From NCBI GenBank assembly GCA_937989585.1, contig CALKRW010000050.1:1-64000 (forward strand): DNA of 64,000 nt, given 5' to 3'. The notes beneath the pieces were generated by a model, which searched no databases, was not told where the DNA came from, and saw only the letters and a program-made list of their open reading frames with translations. This DNA is from an uncultured Porphyromonadaceae bacterium. GTDB lineage: Bacteria; Bacteroidota; Bacteroidia; Bacteroidales; Muribaculaceae. The position numbers and the translations under genes are program-made. Shown here in pieces: positions 52,413 to 60,859 of this stretch. Position 1 is the stretch's first letter; every line of letters begins with the position of its first letter.

Positions 52413-54839
52413 ATGTCTAACGACAACGTTGTTTCCGAGAACACAGAAAAACGTCCCGAGGAATCCTTCGACACCGTCGGTTTTCTCCTTGACATCCTTG
52501 CGCATTGGAAATGGGTACTCCTGTCTGTAATCCTGGGGGTCGGCATAGCATACTTCTATTGCGCGACAGTTATGCCCACGTATCAGGTTGATGCCAAAAT
52601 CTACCTCAACAACCAGTCATCTTCGACATCCAATTCGCTGCTCTTTGACGAGGACTCGAAATTCCCATTCGGGACCATGTTCAACGGACAGCCTGACCAG
52701 ACCGAGATTCAGATTCTGAAGTCACGCAACAATCTCGTCAAGATCGTCGACTCGCTGGACCTGCAGTATGCCTACTACAAGGAAGGCAAACTCCGCGACG
52801 AGCCTCTCTACCGCGACGAGGCCATAACCGCATCCCTTGATTCCGCCAGCCTGCACAAACTCAAGTCACCGATTACAATTACCGTTGAGAAAAACGGCAA
52901 TAAATACGATATCACCGCCAAGACTCTGGTTGATCAGGAAAAGTTCGAAAAGGCCTATACCGCTAACGCTCTCCCTTACACAGTCGACGTTCCCACAGGC
53001 AAAGTCGTCCTTTCTCTGGCAGACTCAGAGGCCAACCTCGACTATAAAGAGAAAATCGTCATAAGCAATCCTCTTGCCGCCGCCGATGCCATTTCCGAAT
53101 CGCTGACCATTGACTTCGTAAAGGATGCAAACCCCATTCTGGACGCATCCATCAATACCAATAATGTACAGAAAGGCGAGGACATCCTCAGCACCCTAAT
53201 CATATTCTACAACCGCCGTCTGCTCGAGGACCAGAACCGTTCGGCCATCCAGACCGAGGCGTTCATCCTTGACCGTCTGGGAATGATTTCCGGCGAGCTC
53301 AAGGATGTTGAAGAACGTCTACGCGAGTACCGTCTGGCACACAACATCTCCGATGTCCAGGCCCAGACAGCAATGAACCTCACACAGCGCAGCGAGACCC
53401 AGTCCGCTCTCGCCGATGTCGACGCCGAGATCCGTCTCATCTCCGAGGCCGAGTCCCAGATCCGCCAGCAGGGTTCAGCCCCCACCACTATCGGTGCCGT
53501 CACCAAAGACAACGCGATCAATTCCGAGATTGCCAACTATAACAAACTTGTTGCCAACTACGAGCTCCTTTCCCGTGACCTCACTGACGAAAGCGACCAG
53601 CTGGTGGCAATCCGGTCCAAACTTCAGGAACAGCGCTCCACAATCATGCGTTCTCTGTCGTCCGCGAAGACCGGTCTCGGCCAGCGGCGCGGAGCCATCG
53701 CATCTATTGGCGGCGGAGCCTCTGCCCAACTCTCGTCACAGCCGACTGTCGACAAAGGTCTTCAGGAAATCTTCCGCGAGCAATCCGTAAAGGACAACAT
53801 CTACACTTTCCTCCTCCAGAAACGCGAGGAAATCGCCATCCAGAAAACCCTCGCCACACCAGTCGCCCAGTTCATCAACAACCCCAAGGATGAAGGTCAG
53901 AAGTCTCCCCGACGGATGCTTATCCTCGCCGTAGGATTCCTGCTCGGCCTGTTTGTTCCTACGGGCATCATCTATCTTCGCCGCACCATCTCACCCAAAT
54001 TCAAGGACAAAGAGGAACTTGCAAAAGTCACCTCAATTCCTATCATCGGCGAAATCAATCAGGATGACAGCAAGGATCCCGTCGTTGTCGGTGAGAATGT
54101 CAATTCTTCGATCGCCGAACTTTTCCGCCTCCTCCGCAACAATATCAATTTCACTGTCGGAGGCGCATTCCATAAGGTCATACTTATGACCTCGACAATT
54201 TCCGGCGAAGGCAAGACCTTCATTTCATTGAACCTCGCCATGACCTATGCCCTTACCGGCAAAAAGATTCTTGTCATAAGTCTTGACATACGCCGTCCGG
54301 CTCTTGCACGCACCTGCGGCTTCACCAACGAGACCGGTGTCACGACCTATCTCTCAGGACAGGAATCGGACATAAACTCGCTCATCAAGAAGTCACCGTT
54401 CAACGATAATCTCGATGTACTTCCCGCAGGTCCTATCCCGCCTAACCCCAACGAACTGCTGATGTCGGACCGCATGGCCGAGATGTTCAAGACCCTGCGC
54501 GAAGAATACGACTATATAATTGTCGACTCCGCGCCTATCGGACTGGTTTCCGATTCTCTGCTCATCGCCCCCTATTCTGATGTTCAGATTTATGTCTCAC
54601 GCGCCAACTACACGACAAAGAAGGCACTCGTTACTCTTTCCGACGCAGTGAAATCCGGTCGCCTGCCCCACGCATACATCCTGATTAACGGTGTAAACAT
54701 GAACTCAGGCACATACATGTACCGCCGCTACGGATACAGTTATGGCTACGGCGCAAAACATGGATATGGCTACGGTTACGGAGAGAACCAGCACAGACAT
54801 AAGAAAAAAGGCATCTTCGGCCGCAAATCCAGAAGATAA
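52413..54839 (+). CDS. Wzc-like polysaccharide co-polymerase and tyrosine autokinase
   Basis: From ATG 52413 this 808-residue inner-membrane protein has a Wzz domain between two membrane segments (about 30-50 and 505-530). A long periplasmic coiled-coil region (about 270-420) lies between them. The cytoplasmic BY-kinase domain has Walker A TSTISGEGKT (about 592-601), Walker A' ILVISLDIRRPA and Walker B YDYIIVDSAPIG. The tail is an extreme tyrosine/glycine cluster (RRYGYSYGYGAKHGYGYGYG), the autophosphorylation site that controls polymer length and export. A cognate phosphatase (Wzb) is not next to it. The longer frame from 52359 overlaps the previous gene. Confidence 0.94.
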   Translation: MSNDNVVSENTEKRPEESFDTVGFLLDILAHWKWVLLSVILGVGIAYFYCATVMPTYQVDAKIYLNNQSSSTSNSLLFDEDSKFPFGTMFNGQPDQTEIQILKSRNNLVKIVDSLDLQYAYYKEGKLRDEPLYRDEAITASLDSASLHKLKSPITITVEKNGNKYDITAKTLVDQEKFEKAYTANALPYTVDVPTGKVVLSLADSEANLDYKEKIVISNPLAAADAISESLTIDFVKDANPILDASINTNNVQKGEDILSTLIIFYNRRLLEDQNRSAIQTEAFILDRLGMISGELKDVEERLREYRLAHNISDVQAQTAMNLTQRSETQSALADVDAEIRLISEAESQIRQQGSAPTTIGAVTKDNAINSEIANYNKLVANYELLSRDLTDESDQLVAIRSKLQEQRSTIMRSLSSAKTGLGQRRGAIASIGGGASAQLSSQPTVDKGLQEIFREQSVKDNIYTFLLQKREEIAIQKTLATPVAQFINNPKDEGQKSPRRMLILAVGFLLGLFVPTGIIYLRRTISPKFKDKEELAKVTSIPIIGEINQDDSKDPVVVGENVNSSIAELFRLLRNNINFTVGGAFHKVILMTSTISGEGKTFISLNLAMTYALTGKKILVISLDIRRPALARTCGFTNETGVTTYLSGQESDINSLIKKSPFNDNLDVLPAGPIPPNPNELLMSDRMAEMFKTLREEYDYIIVDSAPIGLVSDSLLIAPYSDVQIYVSRANYTTKKALVTLSDAVKSGRLPHAYILINGVNMNSGTYMYRRYGYSYGYGAKHGYGYGYGENQHRHKKKGIFGRKSRR

Positions 54840-54874
54840 CCTGCAGCCAAGTATAATTCCACCTACATATATGG

Positions 54875-54910
54875 ACAAGACCCGCCACGATGGAGGGTCT
54901 TGTTTTTTTT
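54875..54910 (+). terminator. Terminator of the export pair
   Basis: A perfect 9-bp stem ACAAGACCC/GGGTCTTGT (54875-54883 with 54895-54903) runs into T8. Confidence 0.9.
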
Positions 54911-55022
54911 CATACATGACTCCTCGCATAGATTTGTCATGACAATGCCAAACCAAAAGCCTTCAGCATGCGTTTATTTTATAACTAACAAAATAAATTA
55001 TCATAACTAACACTTTTCAACT

Positions 55023-55721
55023 ATGATGAAGAAATATATCGCCGAAGGTGTCGGTACAATGTTTCTCGTGCTTCTGGCCTGCGGTAGTGCCGTTCTAGCC
55101 GGGCCTTCTATCCACGGTCTTGGCATAGGCCTATGCTTCGGCCTGGTTCTTGTATGCCTTTGCTACGCAATAGGCGGCATTTCCGGTTGCCATGTCAACC
55201 CGGCCGTATCACTTGCCGTCTACCTGTCAGGACGAATGAAGGGAATTGACTGCATTGCATACATAGTCTTCCAACTTATCGGAGCCGCTATCGGCGCCGG
55301 ATTCCTCTACTGGTTCACCCATTCGGCTCCCGACTTCGTATTTGGCGGAATTACCGGCGACAACAATCTCGCCACCAATGTCCTCCAGCCCGGCGCGACC
55401 ACATCAATGGCCCTCATGTCCGAGGCCCTGCTTACATTCTTCTTCGTATTGGTGGTCCTTGGCGCCACCGACGAGAACCATGGCGCAGGCAAACTTGGCG
55501 GCGTAGCCATCGGTCTTGCACTCGGCCTTGTCAACATAGTGGGCATACCGGTCGACAACTGCTCGGTCAACCCGGCCCGTTCCTTCGGCCCCGCTCTCTT
55601 CTCACCCGATGCATGGGGCGACTTCTGGATAATGGTGGTAGGTCCCGTTATCGGTGCCGTTGTAGCAGTGCTCTGCTGGCGCATGATCGCCGCGAGCCGC
55701 AAATCACGCTCCATCGAATAA
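55023..55721 (+). CDS. aqpZ: Aquaporin (MIP family)
   Basis: The 232-residue inner-membrane channel has six helices and both NPA boxes: HVNPAVSLAVY (about 60) and SVNPARSFGPAL (about 181). The Arg after the second NPA and the small cavity-lining residues resemble water-selective AqpZ and not glycerol facilitators. Start codons at 55023 and 55026 are both possible (MM). It is a single gene; no TAnnTTTG box was found close upstream. Confidence 0.94.
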   Translation: MMKKYIAEGVGTMFLVLLACGSAVLAGPSIHGLGIGLCFGLVLVCLCYAIGGISGCHVNPAVSLAVYLSGRMKGIDCIAYIVFQLIGAAIGAGFLYWFTHSAPDFVFGGITGDNNLATNVLQPGATTSMALMSEALLTFFFVLVVLGATDENHGAGKLGGVAIGLALGLVNIVGIPVDNCSVNPARSFGPALFSPDAWGDFWIMVVGPVIGAVVAVLCWRMIAASRKSRSIE

Positions 55722-55755
55722 AGACATTTCGGACATCGTGCCGACAACAATTTTC

Positions 55756-55795
55756 AAAAAATCACTTTATTGTTCCCGATAAAGTGATTTTTTTT
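55756..55795 (+). terminator. Terminator of aqpZ
   Basis: A 15-bp stem AAAAATCACTTTAT-type (55756-55770 with 55779-55793) ends in a run of T. Confidence 0.85.
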
Positions 55796-55796
55796 G

Positions 55797-55804
55797 TACC
55801 TTTG
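55797..55804 (+). promoter_or_regulatory. -7 box directly before a GTG start
   Basis: TACCTTTG lies only 4 bases before the GTG at 55809. Transcription would start at or just inside the start codon, suggesting a leaderless mRNA or a later, unidentified start. Confidence 0.5.
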
Positions 55805-55808
55805 AAGC

Positions 55809-56186
55809 GTGAAACAGATCAAACGCTTAAATATCGGTGCAGGCCGTCGTGGGAATGCTATATTCTCACGCCTGTTGCTTGTATCCGTATTTGCGCTTGC
55901 CTTGATTCTCCCCGCAAACATGTTTGCCGCTCCGGCAGAAAACAACCCGAAGGAACAGGCCGCGGCCTCCGTCTCGCTCGAGGATGCCGACCGCATCGAC
56001 CTCTCTGTACATGACGGATACGTATTCATCACGACATCAAAGCCGCTGAACGTTAAAATATTCTCTATTCTCGGCCAACTCATTTCATCGACTCGTGTAT
56101 CTCCCGGCACCACGCGGCTGAAACTTCCCGCACGCGGCATATACATACTCAAGGCCGGTGACATAACACGACGAATAACTGTCTGA
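55809..56186 (+). CDS. Small exported protein consisting mainly of a type-A-like C-terminal secretion domain
   Basis: The 125-residue frame starts with GTG. It has a hydrophobic export segment (LLLVSVFALALILPANMFA, about 22-40) and then about 65 residues that look like the C-terminal sorting domain of Bacteroidetes secreted proteins: VKIFSILGQLISSTRVSPGT, then ARGIYILKAGDITRRITV. There is no room for a passenger domain. It may be a free sorting-domain-like protein or the end of a degraded cargo gene. It precedes dut by 20 bases and seems to open the dut/TPR/DUF4292/EnvC run. Confidence 0.65.
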   Translation: MKQIKRLNIGAGRRGNAIFSRLLLVSVFALALILPANMFAAPAENNPKEQAAASVSLEDADRIDLSVHDGYVFITTSKPLNVKIFSILGQLISSTRVSPGTTRLKLPARGIYILKAGDITRRITV

Positions 56187-56206
56187 CCCTCTCAAAACCG
56201 CACCTT

Positions 56207-56650
56207 GTGGACAGCATAACCATAAAAGTCATCAATAACTCAGGCTTTAGGCTGCCGGAGTATGCCACTCCCTCGTCGGCTGGCATGGACATCCGTGCCG
56301 CGCTCGATGAGCCCGTGGTACTTGCCCCCCTCGAGCGACGCCTGATTCCCACCGGACTGCGTGTCGAGATTCCATCCGGATATGAAATCCAGATACGTCC
56401 CCGGAGCGGCCTGGCACTCAGGCATGGCATATCTCTGGTCAATACGCCCGGCACTATCGACGCCGACTACCGTGGAGAGATCGGCGTGATATTGATCAAC
56501 CTTTCCTCCGAGCGTTTCACCGTCAACCCCGGCGAGCGCATCGCCCAGATGGTCGTGTCGGCATACACTCGCGCTGAATGGCTCCCGTCCGAGACCCTCG
56601 CCGACAGCGAGCGCGGCTCAGGAGGATTCGGGCACACCGGCACGGAATGA
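56207..56650 (+). CDS. dut: dUTP diphosphatase
   Basis: The trimeric dUTPase keeps uracil out of DNA and supplies dUMP. The 147-residue protein has the five motifs in order: SSAGMDIRA, RPRSGLALRHGI, NTPGTIDADYRGEIGVILIN, GERIAQMVV and the C-terminal P-loop-like ERGSGGFGHTG. The start is GTG 56207, as no ATG precedes motif 1 in frame. It leads a run of envelope genes whose order is common in Bacteroidales. Confidence 0.97.
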   Translation: MDSITIKVINNSGFRLPEYATPSSAGMDIRAALDEPVVLAPLERRLIPTGLRVEIPSGYEIQIRPRSGLALRHGISLVNTPGTIDADYRGEIGVILINLSSERFTVNPGERIAQMVVSAYTRAEWLPSETLADSERGSGGFGHTGTE

Positions 56651-56726
56651 ACGCCAGCGTCCGCGACGGCATGAAAAAAGCCCGGGCCTTTACAAACTTT
56701 TCTCTCTCCCCGGCCGTTCAAACATC

Positions 56727-58673
56727 ATGAACTCTCTCAGAAAAGCACTATATACCCTCTTCGCATCCTTTAGCGCGGCCATACTGGTCAGCACGGCCGT
56801 CGCATCAGAAAAGAATGTCTCGTGGGACTCCGCCGCAGCCCTTCGCAAGGCAGACTACGCCTTTGCCCAGGCCGCGGCGGCAAATGCACTCGATTCCTTC
56901 GACCTTGCTTTCCGTCTTGCCGACTACGCGTCTTCCCTCAATCCCGGCGATGTCACCATCGCCACACTAGCCGCTACCCTGAGACTACCTCTGGTAACCG
57001 ACTCCCTAGAGACCGAACGAATCTACTCACTTATCCTGCGACAGTTCTTCGAACACCCCGACGATTACGAAAACGGTCTTCTTGCCGCCAACGCCGCCGA
57101 GCAACTGCGGCGCATCGACGACCTGACACATATCTGGGAGACTCTGGATTCCGTATTCCCGTCCCGTCAGGACATAGCGCCCAATCTTTCGTCGGCCTAC
57201 CTGATGAAATATTACATCACCCGCGACACCGCGGCTTTCGACAGGGCGATGTCCATATACAACCGCCTCGAAAGCGGCATGGGCAAGGACCCCGGACTGA
57301 GTTCCTATAAGATCCGCGCCTTTCAGATCAAGGGCGACACCGCGGGAATCATCTCCGAAATAAAATCCCTCACCGAGGCCCTCCCCTACGAATCTGCCGT
57401 TTGGCTCCTTGCCGGCCAGACATATCAGGCCGAACGGCTTGACTCTGTCCGCGAACTCGAGTTCTTCCAGCGCGCGGTTCAGGCCGACTCGACAAACGGC
57501 CAGGCTCTGCTCGCTCTTGCCGAATACTATCAGGCACACGGCGACTCGCTTGCCTATCGTCACGAGATGCGACGTGCGCTACTCAGTCCCGGTCTCGATC
57601 CTTCAACCAAAACAGACCTTCTCTCGTCCTACCTGCGCTTCAGGGGCCAGGACTCCGCCTCTTGGCCCGAGATAAGACAGGACTTCGACTCCCTCACTGT
57701 CATAAACCCCGGTGAGGCGGACATACATACGGCATATGGCGCATTCCTTGACTATATCGAAGAGCCCAAAGGCGCGCTCGAGCAGTTCATCTACTCCCTC
57801 AGCCTCGAGCCTTCCAACGAACGCGTCCGCACCTCCGTCATGTATCACCAGTTGAACCTCAGCGATACGACCGCAGCAATTGCCACCGCACGCGAAGGCC
57901 TGAAAATTTCCCCCTCAAACCTTCTTTTCCCGATCATGGCGGCCTCACTCCTCAGCCAGCAGGGACATATTTCCGATGCTTTCACCGTCATCGACAGCAC
58001 GGATATCAGCGAGGTAAACAATCCACAGGCCGTAGCATCTTTCCTTACGACAGCCGCCGACATCTACCAGATGGCCGACAGCATTTCCCTGGCACTCACC
58101 ACCTACGACCGTGCAATCGCCCTCGCTCCCGACTTTGCCCTGCCATATAACAACGCATCATACGCCATGGCCACTCACGGCGGCGACCTTGACAAGGCAC
58201 TACGCTATGCCCGCTATGCCGTTCTCTCCGATGTTGACAACCCTACGTATCTCGATACTTACGCATGGGCTTATTTCAAACTCAAGAACTATCCCGAAGC
58301 CAAATCCTATATAGACAAGGCTCTGGTTCATGCCGGACTTGTGTCAGACTCCACGCTCAATGATTCCGTCAAAGTCGAACTAACGGAATTGGTTCCGCCG
58401 GAACTCGACAGTACCGCAAGCGACACCGGGGATAACACAGCCATCGATGCCACCGACGATGACAGCGGCGATCTACCCGCTGTTCCCGGCGACGCAGAGT
58501 CTGACGAGCCTTACTCCGGTTCCGCCGAGATTCTCGAGCACGCAGGCGACATCTATTTCATGTCCGGTCTTCCCGACCAGGCCGTAACTTTCTGGGAACG
58601 AGCCGCCGCCCTTGCTCCGGACAACGAACTGCTTGCCCGCAAGGTCAAGAACAGGACTTATTTCTATAAATAG
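56727..58673 (+). CDS. Large exported TPR protein
   Basis: The 648-residue protein has a signal peptide (about 1-27). Its body is a superhelix of tetratricopeptide repeats (for example YESAVWLLAGQTYQAERLDS, NGQALLALAEYYQAHGDSLA, LEHAGDIYFMSGLPDQAVTF). A low-complexity Asp/Ser/Thr-rich insert (about 555-595) interrupts the last repeats. It probably sits in the periplasm as a scaffold. Its fixed place between dut and the DUF4292 lipoprotein gene in Bacteroidales suggests an envelope role. No catalytic motif is seen. Confidence 0.85.
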   Translation: MNSLRKALYTLFASFSAAILVSTAVASEKNVSWDSAAALRKADYAFAQAAAANALDSFDLAFRLADYASSLNPGDVTIATLAATLRLPLVTDSLETERIYSLILRQFFEHPDDYENGLLAANAAEQLRRIDDLTHIWETLDSVFPSRQDIAPNLSSAYLMKYYITRDTAAFDRAMSIYNRLESGMGKDPGLSSYKIRAFQIKGDTAGIISEIKSLTEALPYESAVWLLAGQTYQAERLDSVRELEFFQRAVQADSTNGQALLALAEYYQAHGDSLAYRHEMRRALLSPGLDPSTKTDLLSSYLRFRGQDSASWPEIRQDFDSLTVINPGEADIHTAYGAFLDYIEEPKGALEQFIYSLSLEPSNERVRTSVMYHQLNLSDTTAAIATAREGLKISPSNLLFPIMAASLLSQQGHISDAFTVIDSTDISEVNNPQAVASFLTTAADIYQMADSISLALTTYDRAIALAPDFALPYNNASYAMATHGGDLDKALRYARYAVLSDVDNPTYLDTYAWAYFKLKNYPEAKSYIDKALVHAGLVSDSTLNDSVKVELTELVPPELDSTASDTGDNTAIDATDDDSGDLPAVPGDAESDEPYSGSAEILEHAGDIYFMSGLPDQAVTFWERAAALAPDNELLARKVKNRTYFYK

Positions 58674-58702
58674 CGTCGACAACTTCCATTCATCACTGAA
58701 CA

Positions 58703-59410
58703 ATGACAAAATACAGAAACTTCATCACCATACTCCTCGGCGCCCTTGTCATCCTGGGCACAGCCTCATGTCATTCCGCTCGCAATGCCTCCAGCACTCC
58801 CTCACGCCCACTCAGCGAATGGCACGAGCTTCAGGTTCCCGTCCGCGTATCTGTCAAATCACCGATGAGCATGAGCCTCTCGGGACGCGCCACTATGGTA
58901 CGCGACTCACTGATCAACATTTCGATGCGCGTCTTCGGTTTCGAGGTCGCAGTAGTAAACATGACCGCCGACTCGATATTTGTCGTTGACAAGCACAACA
59001 AATATTATTTCGCAGAGCCGCTCTCGTCCGTAATGGGCTCCCATCAGATTTCCGTCGGCCGGATACAGGATCTCATTCTGGGTCGTGACACCGAATCGCT
59101 TATCCTTGCCGGCGTGGCCGAAAGCCCTGACGCATCCGACAAACAGCCCAATACGCTACTCTTCCGCAATCCCGGGTCCCGGGAGCCTGTCACAGTCTCT
59201 TTCAACGATTATGTCAGCACCGACTTCGGTCCCGTTGCCTCGGATGTCAGCATCAGCGCCCCGGTCAAAGGCATGGACATCGATGCCTCGCTCACATGGT
59301 CTGTCGATGACGCCAAGTGGAACTCTTCGCCCCGCATTTCATTCAAGGCCCCCGGCTCAGGCTACAGGCGTCTCTCCGTCGACCGCATCAGGTCGATATT
59401 CAAGCCTTGA
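58703..59410 (+). CDS. DUF4292 lipoprotein
   Basis: The 235-residue lipoprotein (signal ending GTASC, about Cys24) belongs to DUF4292. It shows VPVRVSVKSPMSMSLSGRAT and then SIFVVDKHNKYYFAEPLSSV, the pattern of a beta-sheet cradle like that of lipoprotein or lipid carriers (LolA/LolB-like fold, inferred). A role in outer-membrane lipid or lipoprotein handling is plausible but unproven. It lies 29 bases after the TPR gene and 60 before the EnvC-like gene in one transcript. Confidence 0.85.
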   Translation: MTKYRNFITILLGALVILGTASCHSARNASSTPSRPLSEWHELQVPVRVSVKSPMSMSLSGRATMVRDSLINISMRVFGFEVAVVNMTADSIFVVDKHNKYYFAEPLSSVMGSHQISVGRIQDLILGRDTESLILAGVAESPDASDKQPNTLLFRNPGSREPVTVSFNDYVSTDFGPVASDVSISAPVKGMDIDASLTWSVDDAKWNSSPRISFKAPGSGYRRLSVDRIRSIFKP

Positions 59411-59470
59411 CCTTCTGCCGCCTGATTCCCTCCGCTTACTCCCAATCCTTTCACTTTCTGACTAACCGAT

Positions 59471-60853
59471 TTGAAACATTTTCTGCACATATTCCTTGTT
59501 TTGCTGGCAGTCGCCCTGACTGTCCCGTGCATGGTTTCCATTGCCGAAGGACCTGTCGCGGCAATGTCAAAGGCAAAAAAAACTTCTGGGAAGTCCAAAA
59601 CCAGGAAGAAATCCTCAGGCAAACGCAATTCCTCATCAAAAACCAGCAAGACACGTACCCAGTCGGTCGTGAACCGCGAGCGTCGCCAGACCGAGCAGGA
59701 AATTAAGCAGACACGGCAGGCAATAAACGAGAACACCCGTAAGACACGGCAGAACCTCGACCGTCTGAACAACCTGGACGCACAGATTTCACGTCAGGAG
59801 TCAACCATATCCTCGCTATCGACACGTCTCGACACCATCAACACCCGCATCTCCTACTCCGAGGATTCAATCGCAGCAATCGAGGGACAGGTCGCGCAAC
59901 TGCGTAGCGAACTCCGCGAGGACCTTCGCGGAATGCGTTCACACCGTCGCCGCGTCAACTCGCTTGCCTTCATTTTCTCGGCTCAGGATTTCAACACAGC
60001 ATCCCACCGGTACTCATACCTCCGCCAGTTGCGCACCGCCCGCAGCCGCAAGATTGCGGCCCTCCGTGACGCGCTTGCCCTGCTAGACGCCCGCCGTGCG
60101 GCGCTTCTCACCCTTCAGCAGCAGCATTCCTCCACATTGACGCAACTCAACATGGCCCGTCAGATGATGGAGACCCAGCAGGGCCAGGCACGCCAACTCG
60201 CCCGGCAACTCTCCGCCGAGGGCCGCTCCCTCCAGCAGATTCTAGCCGAGAAGAGACGCCGCGCCCAGCAGCTCGACGCCGAACTCAACCGCATTATCGA
60301 AGCCGAGGCACAGGCTGCCGCCGCAGCCGAACGCAAGCGTCAGCAGCGGAACAATACCGCATCCACATCAGGCAATACTTCTTCCGGCAACTCCGGCCGT
60401 CAGACCGGCGGCAAGACCGGAACCGCCGAGGCCGACCGCAGGCTCTCAGGTCCCTTCAGTTCCAACAAGGGGCGCCTGCTCTTTCCCGTTGCCGGCAACT
60501 ATACGATCACTGGCACCTTCGGCCGCTCTACTCGCCACGGAATGGCAATCGACAACTCGGGCATCGACATCTCGGTAGCCCCGGGAACAAAGGCCCGTGC
60601 GGTTTTCGACGGCACGGTGACTTCCGTATTCATGATGCCTACATACCACAACGTCGTGATTATACGCCACGGAGGATACCTCACAGTCTATGCCGGTCTT
60701 ACCGGAATAACAATTGCCAAGGGCCAGCAGGTCCGCTCCGGCCAGAACATAGGCACGATATGGACAAACCCCGATGCCGACAACCGCACCGAACTCCATT
60801 TCGAGGTCCGACACGAGCGCACGAAACTCAACCCCCTCCAGTGGGTACGCTGA
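59471..60853 (+). CDS. EnvC-like murein hydrolase activator (degenerate LytM/M23 domain)
   Basis: The 460-residue exported protein starts with TTG 59471; this start gives a proper signal peptide. A basic, Ser/Lys-rich linker (about 35-65) leads to two coiled coils (about 75-165 and 190-285). The C-terminal LytM domain (about 335-460) follows. The zinc ligands are partly lost: the HxGxD site reads DNSGIDIS and the final HxH reads ELHFEVRH, with only the last His kept. This is the state of EnvC and NlpD, which activate amidases at the septum. The amidase at 30115-31290 is a candidate partner. Confidence 0.9.
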   Translation: MKHFLHIFLVLLAVALTVPCMVSIAEGPVAAMSKAKKTSGKSKTRKKSSGKRNSSSKTSKTRTQSVVNRERRQTEQEIKQTRQAINENTRKTRQNLDRLNNLDAQISRQESTISSLSTRLDTINTRISYSEDSIAAIEGQVAQLRSELREDLRGMRSHRRRVNSLAFIFSAQDFNTASHRYSYLRQLRTARSRKIAALRDALALLDARRAALLTLQQQHSSTLTQLNMARQMMETQQGQARQLARQLSAEGRSLQQILAEKRRRAQQLDAELNRIIEAEAQAAAAAERKRQQRNNTASTSGNTSSGNSGRQTGGKTGTAEADRRLSGPFSSNKGRLLFPVAGNYTITGTFGRSTRHGMAIDNSGIDISVAPGTKARAVFDGTVTSVFMMPTYHNVVIIRHGGYLTVYAGLTGITIAKGQQVRSGQNIGTIWTNPDADNRTELHFEVRHERTKLNPLQWVR

Positions 60854-60859
60854 TTCCGT

